DNA of 64,000 nt. It comes from Cloeon dipterum. Lineage: Eukaryota; Arthropoda; Insecta; Ephemeroptera; Baetidae. The stretch is taken from assembly GCF_949628265.1 (NCBI RefSeq), contig NC_088789.1, forward strand, positions 13,260,886 through 13,324,885. The letters run 5' to 3'. Of the stretch, positions 52,316 to 64,000 are shown piece by piece. Position numbers and translations under genes: made by a program. The notes below the pieces were generated by a model. It worked only from the letters and a program-made list of their open reading frames with translations, was not told the origin of the DNA and made no database searches. Each line of letters starts with the position of its first letter. Position 1 is the first letter of the stretch.

Positions 52316-53778
52316 GCTAAAGGCACGCCATCTCCACAGTTAAACGACTGTCCAAAGCCTCATAAATAAAGACTTGAAAATCTTGCAAAGACTTGTGCAA
52401 GGATTGTGTAATTTTAGTTCAGCTTAGTGATTTCTGCTGGGAATGTACACATGCGAAGATTTATACTGGAGAGTGCGCCCTCATTTGATTTACTAAGTGT
52501 GATTTGTATTGTATTAAAATGGAAAATATACGGTTCGGATGCGTGCGCCTTTTACATGAAACCACCACAATCTTCGGAAAACATAGCATCTGTATATGTT
52601 AACTATGGAACAAAATTAAATTAGTTAACACCCAAACTCGCAATTCTTTTTCACACACAACCATTGCTATCAATCGCATCAAGTGCATTGGTGTTCTCAT
52701 CGACGATTATGTGTAGTTAAGGCACCTAAGGAAGAGTAATTTAATTCAAAATAAAAAAGACTTGATAAAAGTGCATGGAATGTTGTTTTGTTCTTTATGG
52801 ATGTTCTTTCAGGTCTGAGTGGACTGGCCTATGTTGGTCAAATAAAATGCCACCATTCGACCTTTCTTAATCTTATGCATTTTTTAATAGTAGTTTGTGA
52901 GAAAATTAAGTCAAAACGCGAAAGTAGAACCCACTCAATACTTGCCCAAAGATACTGTTTCCTTAAATTATCCAAATAGTCTTTTGAATTGTCCCTCATA
53001 CAAAATTTATATGGCGAGTTTAGTGTGTCCTCAGCAAGAACTCTGGGCAAACAAGGCCAATCGTTAAGGGATATTTAGATTTATAACAATCCCTATCACC
53101 TTTTTCTGCACCGTTAGTTCTTAGGTATGGAACAATTACATTTTTTTATTTTTACCAGTCATCCACACACATTCTTTATTAAACCTGTTTGCAAACAGTT
53201 TCACAAATAAATATATCTTGACGTACCCATACTATTTAGCGAGATAATACGATATCTGAATGATAAAACGTTCAAAATTTTCCAGGAAACACAGGGGAAT
53301 TTATTAATTTGGAAATTCATGCATATTGGTGTGCAAATAATGTGCTTTACAAAGGTACACAATGATGACCAGTTCAGTTAAATCAATCACTTTATATGCA
53401 CATCATTTCACCGCAAATTTTAAGTTGATTTTGAAAACAGCAATTAATTGGGTTAATTTGGTTAAGATTAGTTTTGCACAGTAGACGACCGATCAGCAAC
53501 TAATGAAAGTTAATCATGTCACCTGCTGTATGGAGAGAACGATTAAATGCACGCTAAATCATTAATTTTACAGTTCAAGTTGTTAATTTCATCCTTGGTG
53601 AAATGAATCCACAATCACTTCTCATAAAATACATCTCTTTCAATAAACTGAAACATGCGATTTAATGTAAAATAGAAAATGACAGATCCAACTCAGAAAG
53701 TGTGATCAACTAATCTTGATGAGTTCTAAAAGTTTGCTAAAGGTTGATGAAGATTAGGGATTGTAACTTGTTTGCTGG
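52316..53778. other. Intergenic between Aly/REF and UBE2S (convergent)
   Basis: After the Aly/REF polyadenylation site I see only AT-rich sequence and short unsupported frames on both strands. The part nearest 53778 is probably the UBE2S 3' UTR. Confidence 0.45.
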
Positions 53779-54691
53779 TCATAGTCTTTTCAAAGTTCGT
53801 TTCTTGTCTTTCAAGAGCTTCTTTTTGTCAGCTGAAAGCTTCTTGTCAGTGGCATGTCTCTTAGCTTGGGGTCCCTCTGATGAATCCGAAGAGTCCTTGA
53901 GGAGATTTGTATTCTACAGAGAATTAAATAGTATCACAGCGCAATATTCATTAGAGACTGCATTACCTGAGCATGAATATCTGTGATCATCCTAGCCCTC
54001 CTAAAATAGTCATCGTACTGCTCTAGAAGCAATTTGCCAGCTTCTTCGTTGAGGGCAGATTCGGCATTGGGTACAATGAGGAGGCATTTGACAGTCTGTA
54101 GCACAGAAACGTGTTACAAATATATTTTTCGTGCAAATTCAACATACCAATAAAATGTGTTGAATGCCAAGGTCAGGATTCCAGTCTTTCTTCAAGGTGT
54201 TAACACAGATTTCTCCACTCGACGCCACGTTTGGATGGAAAATTTTTGTTAGAAAGAATGCTTTCGGGGGGCTTGAAGGGAAGTCTTTTCCAAGAGTTAG
54301 TTTTACTTTGAATACTCCCCCAGCGTAAGGTGTCCCCGCTGAAATGAGAAAAATGTAACGAGTCAACGCAATTGAATTAATAAATAGCGATTAATCTCAT
54401 GCCTGGTCCTTCAATTGTGGCGTGAATATCAGTTACATCTTCTTCGTTCATGTACACTTTGATGCCTTCAGGAGGTTCTTTCACTAAGCTAGAGAGTTCT
54501 TTCCACACACCTCGGATGGTTTGAGGGGATAAGTTTTCCACATTTGACACCTGAAATTTACAACGATATTTATTCATATACTGAACTAAAGAGTTATGAC
54601 AAAAAATGCAGAGGAAATGATGAAAACAACGCAAATAGTGTTGAGAGGACAAGCGATGGAAATATAAACTTACCGACGACATGGCCGACAT
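53779..54691 (-). CDS. Ube2S: Ubiquitin-conjugating enzyme E2 S (K11-chain elongating)
   Basis: E2 enzyme that extends Lys11-linked ubiquitin chains on substrates of the anaphase-promoting complex in mitosis. Five exons on the minus strand: 54674-54691, 54403-54550, 54148-54338, 53967-54095, 53779-53913; 206 aa. Visible: [17 protein letters not shown] helix, [39 protein letters not shown] containing the HPN motif, the catalytic Cys in [12 protein letters not shown], and [21 protein letters not shown] Lys-rich tail ends in KKRTLKRL, equivalent to the vertebrate C-terminal LRRL that docks on APC/C. The ending distinguishes it from other E2s. The intron between exons 2 and 3 starts with GC, not GT. 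The start is the first ATG (MSAMSS); a second in-frame ATG follows three codons later. Confidence 0.95.
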
Positions 54692-56346
54692 TCTGCCAGA
54701 AAATTATTAAACTAATGGGAAATCTTCTAAATGATATTAATTTGAGACGTAGATTTACATAAAATCTGACGCTGGTAGGCAGAAATAGTTAATAAAAGTC
54801 GTTACTACGCTGGGTTTGTTATGGCTGCCACTGGAACCATTGACATTCGAGCAGACGCAATGAACGAGATTCCGGGCTTTGTGGTTGGCCAACTGAAAGA
54901 GCGTTACTTTTAAAAGTAGCCTATAGACTGATGCAGCAGTAGCGAGGACCAATGGAAAGCGAAAATGAAATTTTGATCAATCTACTTTCCACATAAATAA
55001 ATAATTTAAGAAATTTCAGACCTTCAATGTTAATCCCTTATGAAATCCACACAATTTGTTTAATTACAACATTTTTAACAATATCTAGCATGCAACAGAA
55101 GAAAATTGAAATTTGCATTTCATTAATGTACTGAAATTAATGAAAGCAATAATGGAATTATGTGTATTAATTTTAGCGCGAAACCTTGAAATTTTCCGTT
55201 TGATTTCTTACACACATTCACTACATTCAGCTCACTAAAAATTAATACAAATCAGCAATATAGATCACGATCAAGTTTTAACAATGACTTCAACTGCTAA
55301 TGATTCCTTAAAATATTGAATTATAATCATAATTATGGCATAGTTGTTGTTCCATTATTGGTTATTGCTGTATATTATAGACAGCTCTCATGATTTAAAG
55401 TAGACGTATAAAATACATAGTGTACCATTGCTGTGTTTTGATTTTTGATTTTACCCAATTTTGGTTTGGTTTCTCCAATTCTTCTCCTTTTAGTGCTTTC
55501 ACGTCCGTGCGCTGAGCTTGAATTTAATTTGCATAATGAATATTAACAAATAATGGAAAATAAAACAATGGCAAAATATTAATAAGCCACGACATACACA
55601 GCTTTTATTTACGTTTAGCGGTACATTTATACTATACTTGTTTTATTCTGGTTTTTTAATATTTTTCAATAACAACTACAATTTTTCAACTTGATCGCAT
55701 CGCATTAATAACACATTTTTGGCTGGTAGCTTGCGTGTTTTTGGTATTTTCCGTAATGTTCATTGGCGGGAAGAAGAAAAAATACATATTAATAATATTA
55801 TACATCATATTATTTGAATGCTAATAATTATATATAATTATGTATAATAATTAATAAATTTTAAGAAAATTGACGAGGGAAATAAAATACATTATAATTG
55901 GCACAAAACTAACAATAGCTCTGATGCATGTATGTAGTTCTTTGGTTCTTAATAAATACAAATATTCTAATACGCACTACGCAGCACCAGCTGTTAAATG
56001 TAAATACGGTTAAAATGTTCGCAATCAGTCTCAAACCAAAAATCTTTATTCATAATTTTCTTTCCATCATTTCCGCATTTTTAACAAAAAATCAACAGCG
56101 CCAGTATGTGATCGTGGCAGTGGCAGCAACACAAACTAAAGTCACCTCTTGTTTGTGTTTTGGGAAAGGGAAGCCATTATGGAATTTCGATCTTGAAACA
56201 AGACGCCTGGGCGACAAAAACGTGCATAGAAAGCCGACGTCAGGAGTTAGTTTGGCTTTCGGCACAGTGAGTCGACCTCTGACCAGCTTGTCGGTGGGTA
56301 TCTCAAAATCTGCAACTCGCGAGAGGCGCAGTACATAGGCGGGAAA
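54692..56346. promoter_or_regulatory. Divergent region between UBE2S and DEAF1
   Basis: Head-to-head spacing of 1.65 kb, mostly AT-rich. The last 200 bp before 56347 are GC-richer and likely the DEAF1 5' leader; a frame reading into it (55928-56338) has non-coding composition. No other gene seen. Confidence 0.45.
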
Positions 56347-59041
56347 ATGGAAGAAGATCGAAATCCTTCGGCCACCGTCGTATTACCGGACATTTCCGAA
56401 ACCGGTGGTATCACGACGGCGAACGACGAAGAACTTGAAACCAGAGGTCAAGCTGTTCGCGTTTCGGCCGATGGAAATGTTGTGACAGTGCCCGTTCTTG
56501 GTGTCGGCAACGGGGCCACTTTCAACGTGATCGCGCAGGACCACTCGCACGCACTCCAGTTGCAGGGTTCCGAGTTCAAGCCCGTCCTTTGCGTGGACAA
56601 TAGGTTCGTATTTTGCCTTCGTAGACGTTCGTGTCTTGGACCTTTCGGGTTCGTTCGTACACTGGCAAAGAGTCCAACTCCACTCTCGAGGATTTTTTCT
56701 TTGGCCTTCAGTATGTTTACACGTTGGTCGCGTACAGCATTATGATGCTATTGTGATTCTATGTATTTTTCTAAGCAGCTAATCGTCGGTTAATGTAAGC
56801 CATAATTTGCAAATGCAATTTAAAAAATATTCATGTGACAACTATTTTCTATTTAATGGAATAAATGACAATTATTATAAATTATAAATTAGGTAATGAT
56901 CTTTAACCTTCGTATTTTCGTCATTTTTCAGTTTTTTGTGTGACCGAAATGACAAAGAGACTAACGACACTATCAGGAGTTGGGTGCGAACCCAAGGCAT
57001 ACAGTGTCTGCAAAATGGAGAGCTCAAAGGCACCCACACCATTGTCATCCAGAGCGACGGTGATGTGCACACAGCAAACGTACAGCCTGCTGCCCAGACC
57101 CCGCGAGAGGTGTGCAACAATTCGTGGAATGAGTCGGTTCACCAGCCCATTCTGCCCGTTCGGTGCAAAAATACAAGCGCTGAGCTGCACAAGGACAGAT
57201 TCGGCTCTGGTGGTCGGGGAAAATGCATCAAAGTGAATGACAATTGGTACACTCCGAGCGAATTTGAGGCTCTTTGTGGAAGGGCATCAAGCAAAGACTG
57301 GAAGCGAAGCATCAGGTGAAGATCCTATTTGATTTTATTCAAGGATGGAAAGCTAAATTTTGATATTTTATCAATTTAGGTTTGGTGGCCGCAGCTTGCA
57401 AACTCTCATAGACGAAAATATTTTGACTCCCCATGCCACAAGCTGCACGTGCTCAGCTTGCTGCGACGATGAGTCTGCAGCTGGGCCAATCAGACTATTC
57501 ACTCCATACAAGAGGCGGAGGAGGAAAGACACTGCAGATGGACCTTCGAGGAAAAGAGGCAAGGACACCAGCGGTGGCGAGGAAAGCGACGTTGGCGGTT
57601 CTTGCAATGATGAAGAGAGCAACGCAGAAAATGCCGTGGACTCATTGATGAATATGGGAGAAACAGACGACGCTGATTTTCTTGTCGGCACTGCTGAGCA
57701 GAAGATGATGAAGCTTGAGGACCATGCGGCTAGGATTTTAAAATTGGCACAAGGATTCAAGGTAACCTTTCCTGGTTAAGCATAATATATACTCTGGCTA
57801 TTATTGCATTTTCAGCGCAGACAAAAACTGCTCTGTTATTTTTAATTTAAATATTAGAAGTTAAAAGTTAATACTGGTGTAACTTTGAAACTATATTGTT
57901 GTGTTTTTGACTAAATTTATTACTATATTGAGAATAATTTGTGGCTACAGTTGCAGACCAAATATATTTTGCTGGATCAATTATTTTATCGATTGTTCGT
58001 GTCAATAATCATAGCAGATTGGAAGAAAAAAATTGATTTATCACAATAGCAATCTCTTTCTACTTTCTGTGACCTTACTCCTGCTTTTAAGTTAATACAT
58101 TTTTAACTGAATCTACATTTTTCTTAACTTAATCATACTTTTGTTAAAAAAATTAGATTCATTTCCATTTACATTGATGCGGAGACGTATTTTTTCTATT
58201 ACCACAACTACTGATCACTCTTGGGATTCTCTGCTTTTGCAAGTAGTGACAGTCTCACTGGAGTCATGTAGCCCATCGCGATGTAATCAAAATTCAGTGA
58301 TCAATTTGACAATTCTGGCGATTTTCTGAGCTTTTGATAAAGCAAAACTAAATATTTCAAAAGTGGTTTAAATTAACTCTATTCATCAATTCATGGGAAA
58401 ATTTGGTTTGAACATCTTATTTTAATCTTTTGACTTGCATTATTAGTTTATTAAATTATTAGACTGTTAATAAAAACTTACCACTTGGTCTAAAATACCT
58501 AAAGCTGCTTCCGTCAAGCTCTGGGCTACTTTTCGCTTTATGAGCATGTATCCATAATGTACGTGAATGTACGCTAATTTAGATATTTTGTTCGCAGGCG
58601 CAGCTAGACAAAGTAAGGGAAGCCTACAAGCACGAAATTGAAGAGCTGAAAGAGCAGTTCGCGCGGGAGAAAGAGGATGCAATTTTAAACGTCAAACTAG
58701 AATCGCAAGTTGTCTGCTCGCGGGCGGTATTTGAAACTCGTACCAACGAGCCAATTCCAGTGCACGTGGTCGATTCGCTGGAGACAGCGTGCCTCCAGCC
58801 AAGCACAGAGTCGGAAGAGAACAAAAAGTGTGCAAATTGCAACCGTGAAGCGTTTGCGGAGTGTTCGCTCTGCAGGCGCACGCCGTACTGCTCGACCTTC
58901 TGTCAGCGCAAAGACTGGGCTTCTCACCAAGGAGAGTGCATTCGATCAGGAGATGGCAACAGCATCAGCCAGGCTGGATCTATCATGCTGATTGTCGACA
59001 GCTCAGATGCTCAAGTCATCTCTGGGTCTGGACACCAGTGA
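56347..59041 (+). CDS. Deaf1: DEAF1 transcription factor (SAND + MYND)
   Basis: Sequence-specific nuclear factor; in flies it binds TTCG-containing elements and acts in homeotic autoregulation and immune gene control. Four exons join in phase: 56347-56603, 56932-57315, 57380-57761, 58598-59041; 488 aa. The acidic N-terminus leads to the SAND domain ([40 protein letters not shown]) with the DNA-binding KDWK motif spanning [13 protein letters not shown] across the exon 2/3 junction. Then a basic nuclear localisation stretch ([16 protein letters not shown]), an acidic region, a coiled coil ([20 protein letters not shown]) and a C-terminal MYND zinc finger (residues about 419-455: CANC, CSLC, YCSTFCQ, HQGEC). 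All eight zinc ligands are present. The polyadenylation signal is AATAAA at 59590-59595, giving a 3' UTR of about 0.55 kb. Confidence 0.95.
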
Positions 59042-60510
59042 ATGGAATCTTTGACTTGAAAGTTGAAATGCATTTACTCAAATATTATATCCAAAGAACT
59101 GACTAGGGGTGCGAGTGTGATTTGAAGTTATATTTATTATTGGAGCAAACAAATTTCTATTTGTCTCCAATTTTTTTTTTATTATTTTGTGGCTGAAGCT
59201 ACACTATAAAGACTTAAAAATTTGACACATCATCTCTCCCTCTAATCTAGAGCCAAATCATGTACAATGGAATGGAAAAGTTGAAACCATCAAGAAGCAT
59301 AGCTTGAAAACATGCTTCTAAATTTTTCAATAGTCAAATGTGTGCGCGTCAGATTTGGCGCTCTTTTGCGTTTATGATTCCCAGGACTTTCTTAGATTAG
59401 GTAATTTGATGCCCCTCTACTAAAGTGTTGGTTTTAAATAAATTGTTAATCTATGAAATTTTCTAACAAAATATTTGTATTAAATTACAAGATTTGGTTA
59501 AAATTGTTTAGTTTTCCTATTCCAATCATGTAATTAGTTTCATTAGGATAACATCACTTGAGAATATCCAGTCCTCTTGGAATCCTTGAAATAAAACTAT
59601 TCCAACTGTAAAAATTGCACTGTTTTCTTGTTATTTACTTATAACTCGTCTGGAAATTTTGGTTAGCGTTGTGGGTCGGACGTTTAAATTATATAAATGC
59701 GTTTATCTTTAGTACAAAATAGTTCTAATATTTTAAAGCTAGAAATGGATGCAGTGACCAATGAAATGTTAATATTTTAAAACTTAACACAATTAAATAT
59801 ACTTGTTAAGAGTTTTCACTAGAGTGAACAGAACTCACAAAGAATTGGAGTATTTGTACTGAAAATCGCAGATAAAAAATTCCACTATGGAATTAAAAAA
59901 ATAATAAATAAATCATTAAGGTAAGCAACTTGAGAGCAATCCTTAATTTTTATGTGACGGAACGGATATGATAGTGTGAGAATATTTCTCACTGCAGTCG
60001 TAAAACTAAACTACAGGTATAATTACTCCCAAATGTATGCGAGCGTGCGTGTATGCGAGAGAGTTGGATATATGAGAGTGCGCAAAACTTGTTGCTGACA
60101 GATTGCCAGGTTGGGGAAATCTACATTATACTGCAGCGACTGACTGGCGGCGACTAATACGGCAAGACAGGTTCGCCTATGTTGACTCCCACATGGCTTT
60201 CGCATACCCTTTATTTAATACTTGCGCTCCAAGCTGACCCACAATCGTAACTCAAGTCAGTGCCAATTGTGATCTCGAATGGAGAACAGTGCGCGCAATG
60301 CTCGCTCTTGATCAAGGCAAGTAACACTCGATACACATCAAATCAAACAGCATAATTTGTGGTGAAAGGATTTTACTCATATCTAAGACATTTCTGTATT
60401 TTCTTTCATTGACTAGCGCCTAGCTTCAAAAAAACAATTCAGTGATTTTATTTTCGTGATGCAAAGTGCTCTTTGTGTAATATAATATTTTAAAAATCTG
60501 CAGGTAATAA
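59042..60510. other. DEAF1 3' UTR and upstream region of GT31 gene
   Basis: AT-rich 3' UTR to about 59.6 kb, then intergenic DNA. A GC-richer stretch with an AGAGAGTTGG motif lies at about 60.03-60.31 kb and may be the promoter or a non-coding first exon of the next gene: an acceptor (tctgcag) sits 8 bp before its ATG at 60511. Confidence 0.4.
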
Positions 60511-61769
60511 ATGGCATCCAGGTTTTTAAGGCAGATCAGTTTAGTGCTCAGCCTACTGCTATTATGCAGCACTGCTACGCTGCTGCTGTGCCTTCTGATG
60601 GAGCAAATGGAAATGCCTCGTTTGAGCCTTCGAAGACCAGCAGTTGCTCTCCAGCAGATAGAGCCTCTTCTCAACTTTTCCTCCTTTCACTACTTAACTA
60701 GTCCCTATGCTTGTCACCCTGAGGAGGAAATCAAAGCACTGGTGATAGTCACTTCTCATGCTGGTGATTTAAAGGGGCGAATGGCCCACAGAAGAGGAAT
60801 GCCGTCAAAGGTTAATTAAATTTTTTATATTATCGGTTTATATGATAATTAACCTGGCTCCAAAAGATTTTGAATAAGATGAGAGTCCGAAGATTGTTTT
60901 TGCTGGCGGTGTCAAGGGAAAATCAAAAAGGGTATGCTTATGTGAATCAAACAACTGTAGAGGATGAGGCCATGATGCACGGAGACCTGGTTCAAGTAAT
61001 TCCACGTTAAACCGTTCGCAGAATTCGCTCAAAAAATAATTGCAGGGAAACTTCTTGGAAGATTACCACAACTTAACTTATAAACACACCATGGGTCTTC
61101 GCTGGGCTGCACAGTTTTGCCCTCAAGCTCAGCTACTGATAAAAATGGACGATGACATAGCCGCCGACTTGCCCAGACTAATTGCACTGGCCCCATCGAT
61201 GGTTCACCACAACATGCTGGGATATGTTTTAGATGGACTAACTCCAGAAAGGCACAAAACAAAGTGGCGCGTGTCAACAAAAGACTGGCCTGAGAGTCAT
61301 TACCCTAGGTTCCTATCTGGGTGAGTATACAGATTAAAGACACAAATTTATTTAATCGAAAAAAGTTAAGTGGGAAGAATTAAAACATTTGATATATTTT
61401 AGATGGCTTTATGTGACAACCCCCCTGGTGGCAGGGAAAGTGCTGAACGCTCTGGGACGGGACTTTTTCTGGATTGATGATATGTTCATCACGGGGGTGG
61501 GCAGTTTGAGGGCGAAAGTACCGCTCATGGATCTCAGCCCCTATTTCGCGTTAAATTCCGAGAGTGTGCATTGCTGTCTGCAAGGCAGGGGCTGCGACTT
61601 TGTTGTCGCACCCACGGGCTCTGACTGGCCTCTCCTTGAGGCGTACCTGCGACTGACAAGGACTTCAGCGGTCTACCGGAGGGGTCGAGGAAACTGTGTA
61701 GTAACAGACGACCCAAATGAAAAGCCATTTGGGCCTGGAAGAGGACAAATCAAAGCAGTTGTTCTGTGA
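60511..61769 (+). CDS. Family 31 beta-1,3-galactosyl/GlcNAc-transferase
   Basis: Type II Golgi membrane enzyme that adds a beta-1,3-linked sugar to a glycoprotein or glycolipid acceptor. Four exons: 60511-60810, 60867 (or 60879)-60995, 61046-61320, 61403-61769; about 352-356 aa, normal for the family. After a short cytoplasmic start there is one signal-anchor helix (LVLSLLLLCSTATLLLCLLM) and a stem. Then VIVTSHAGDLKGRMAHRRGM in the place of the R..IR.TW motif, RLFLLAVSRE (the LFLLG strand) and DLVQGNFLEDYHNLTYKHTMG, a family hallmark. The metal-binding DxD is KMDDDIAADL, followed by YPRFLSGWLYV and FFWIDDMFITGV in place of the usual EDVYVG. The exact sugar specificity cannot be read from the sequence. 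The RxxIRxTW box is poorly conserved, which is unusual. Two equally in-frame acceptors for exon 2 leave four residues uncertain. A polyadenylation signal is at 61855-61860. Confidence 0.88.
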
Positions 61770-62024
61770 AATGGGGTTTGTAGAATCTAGTCACCATCGT
61801 ATTTATAAAATTTCCTTAAAAATTTAGTAAAATGTTTATTTTCAAACTCCTTTGAATAAATTATCATGTGTAAACTGCTAGAGTGAGGTTTCATACAATT
61901 ATATGAATCAGATCAAACAGCGCTTTGTTCAGTCAAAGCCTAGTCAGTTAAAGAAACAATGAGTTTCTTACAGTGCTTACTTCCTACACTTAGCAATTTA
62001 CGGCGATTGAAGCAGTAATGCTAA

Positions 62025-63887
62025 CTAATTTTCGTAAGATCCATGTTGGTCCTTGATCATCCAAATGCTATCAATCACAGCTCCATTCTGGAAATAAAAT
62101 GGTTTGATTAAATTCCTCTTCAGCCAAGTCTGAAGATGAAAACTCACTTGGTCATCTGAAACTTGTTCAAAGTACAGATGAGTTTTGTTGTGAACAGTCA
62201 TCCTAGCATAACCATAATCATTGCTTCTGAACGCACTCCACTCGGGTCGGTGTTTGCTAAACTTTTCTCGGCCTTCTTGGCAACCCTTGAAAAAAAAAGT
62301 AAAAAATGGATCAAATACAAAAATTGTGCTGTGATAAAAATTATCATTCTCACTTGTTTTGTCATTTCTAATGATTTCAAACATGTATAAAAGGTTAAAC
62401 GTAAAGTAGTTTGTCAATAATGTTTCAAAGTCCTGATAAAGGTTAAATCCGAAAATAGGAAAATATTGTTTCCCTTTAAAATAATCGTTTTATCTTATCT
62501 CACCATTACAATAAAAAATAAACATAGTCACGTCAAATAGGTAGCAAAAATATTTACCGCAGATCCTGTGATGATGTGGACAGGAGCTTTGTAGTTGGTG
62601 TAAGGTTCCTCCGTGCTGCCGTTGTACATCGTGTAGTTGTAGATGGGAAACAATCTCTCGTAGGAATGCTCGTGGGCCCAGATTTCAAGGTCTACGCCAT
62701 TCTCATAAAAAAGATCTTCCAGGCCAAACCAATTGAGGAAAGGCAAGCCAGAGCGGATCCAAGTCTCGTGGTTGGTGCAATCGTCACGGTTCAAATTGGA
62801 GCAATACATTGGCCGGTGACCTATGGTGATGATCCAAGGGCGCTCCTCGCGGTTTTTGTTGGCCTTGATGAGGTCCTGCTCTAGCCAATCGTACTGAAAC
62901 ACCACCTGCTTGAAGCCGTACTCGAGGAAGTAGTAAAACTCAGTGGAGATGGCGATGATGTGAGCAGGGCCGATGTCAAAGCTGTAGACCATGCTATTCA
63001 ACGAGGAAGGCATGGAGAATCGAGCTTGGTAGTTGCTGAAGTTGCTGCAGAGTTAAAAGTGAATTAATGAGGATTTATAAATTATCTGGCTACAATTAAT
63101 TAAGTGCACGTTCTACACTTACTAAGCTTCTTCATGGTTGCCAGGGCACGTCATATAAGGCACGTATGCAGCGATGGACTGAATCTGTCGCATGAATTCA
63201 TCGCCCACTTTAGCATTGTGCTGAAAGTTTTTGAAAAATCATAATTAGATTTTACTATTTTCATATTGTGTCATACCGAGTGCATGTCGTAAGCAAAATC
63301 TCCGACATGCAGAATTGCATCAAAGTGGCCTTTCTGAGTTTCCTCTTGAATACGGGGCAGAGACTGGGCGTTGACATTGCCCATGTCACCATAAATGGCA
63401 AATCTTGGTGACCAGTCCGTGCCATTTTTCATAGCGGTGAATGTAAAGATTTCGGACCAGCCCAGGTCACTTCCACAATGATACGCTTGAGTTTAAGAGC
63501 GTGAATATTCATTGTAAAATTCAAAGATAAAATATAGTTACTATAAGTGGCTCCTGGAGTGAGATCTGTGAGAATGACCTTGTGGATAAACTGCATTCTT
63601 GACTCTTTGCCGCCATCAATGAAAACTGTCTGATTTCCATAGGCTTTTAGAATCAGACCTCCTATACCATATTCAACAATGGAGTCTTCAGTCGGATCCA
63701 TTGTGTTCCAAGTGATAGCCATTTGCGTCGGAGAGTCTTCAATTTGAATTAATTTAGATTGGATTGTAACAAAATAAAAATCAATTTAATTACCTCCATA
63801 TGAAATGTGTATTTGTTCGGGTTGAAAATACACTAGACCTTTACAAATGCTGACGAAGAAGAAGATGCAGATCAACACAGCTTTCAT
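62025..63887 (-). CDS. Purple acid phosphatase (ACP7-like), secreted
   Basis: Binuclear-metal phosphatase of the animal ACP7/PAPL group, probably secreted or lysosomal. Seven exons on the minus strand: 63794-63887, 63542-63736, 63277-63485, 63123-63220, 62558-63044, 62148-62285, 62025-62087; 427 aa. Residues 1-17 are a signal peptide (MKAVLICIFFFVSICKG). A fibronectin-like N-terminal domain follows (SPTQMAITWNTMD; GATYTYHCGS). All five metal-ligand blocks are present in order: YGDMG, GDFAYDM, GNHEEAYNFSNYQARFSMP, IITIGHRPMYCS and WAHEHSYERLFP. The C-terminal part (GCQEGREKFSKHRPEWSAFR, DYGYARMTV) is typical. Nothing is broken. The gene converges on the GT31 gene, about 255 bp between stops, with TTTATT (minus-strand AATAAA) at 61835-61840 overlapping that gene's 3' end. 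Confidence 0.95.
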
Positions 63888-64000
63888 TTTGTACTTTATG
63901 GAATTATATGGATCACCAAATGCCCTCAAAGATCAAAACATCGACAGCAAGTCACGAGATCTCGCCTGGTGTGTGTCATGCAAAGATAAAAGTAAGTATA

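Noticed and set aside
55928-56338. 136-codon frame just upstream of DEAF1
   Set aside because: Different frame from DEAF1, ends at a stop before its ATG, lacks conserved features; treated as promoter/5' leader.
57371-57760. 129-codon minus-strand frame
   Set aside because: Antisense of DEAF1 exon 3, whose plus frame carries the SAND end and nuclear localisation signal.

Overview
The window looks like a gene-dense piece of an arthropod, most likely insect, nuclear genome. Genes are split by canonical GT-AG introns, often only 55-90 bp long. The recognisable proteins are conserved animal proteins: RAD50, protein kinase N (Pkn), Aly/REF, UBE2S, DEAF1, a GT31 galactosyltransferase and a purple acid phosphatase. 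The Pkn N-terminus (MADSSYYQ followed by a first HR1 module) has the form I remember from fly Pkn. The species cannot be fixed from the sequence. Compact introns would suit a small-genome insect such as a mayfly, but that is a guess. All gene models below were built by hand from splice signals and reading-frame phase; no alignment was run.

Layout. 1-1.4 kb: no supported gene. 1.4-4.3 kb (+): a GH18 chitinase-like gene whose catalytic acids are gone, preceded by what look like extra copies of its first Cys-rich exon. 5.0-5.5 kb: an unresolved fragment with a membrane-like stretch. 5.7-11.3 kb (+): RAD50, 25 coding exons giving 1319 aa. 11.4-14.3 kb (-): an unrecognised Cys/His-rich zinc-finger protein with a large internal duplication, tail-to-tail with RAD50. 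15.7-45.5 kb (+): Pkn, 17 exons over 30 kb, with two candidate internal promoters/first exons, a candidate kinase-less 3' end and an unrelated same-strand gene (30.8-32.9 kb) nested in one intron. 47.1-48.9 kb (+): a small single-pass membrane protein with a Cys-rich ectodomain and a PPPY tail. 50.3-52.3 kb (+): Aly/REF mRNA export adaptor. 53.8-54.7 kb (-): UBE2S. 56.3-59.0 kb (+): DEAF1. 60.5-61.8 kb (+): GT31 glycosyltransferase, convergent with a purple acid phosphatase (62.0-63.9 kb, -).

The genes do not form a pathway; the neighbourhood is ordinary for an animal chromosome. The most interesting material is the degenerate chitinase-like protein and its exon copies, the duplicated zinc-finger protein, the modular Pkn locus (full-length, HR1-trimmed, kinase-only and kinase-less products all predicted by matching splice phases) and a 28-bp perfect palindrome flanked by 8-bp direct repeats just upstream of Pkn, which looks like a minimal transposon footprint. 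No tRNA, rRNA, CRISPR array or intact transposase gene was recognised.
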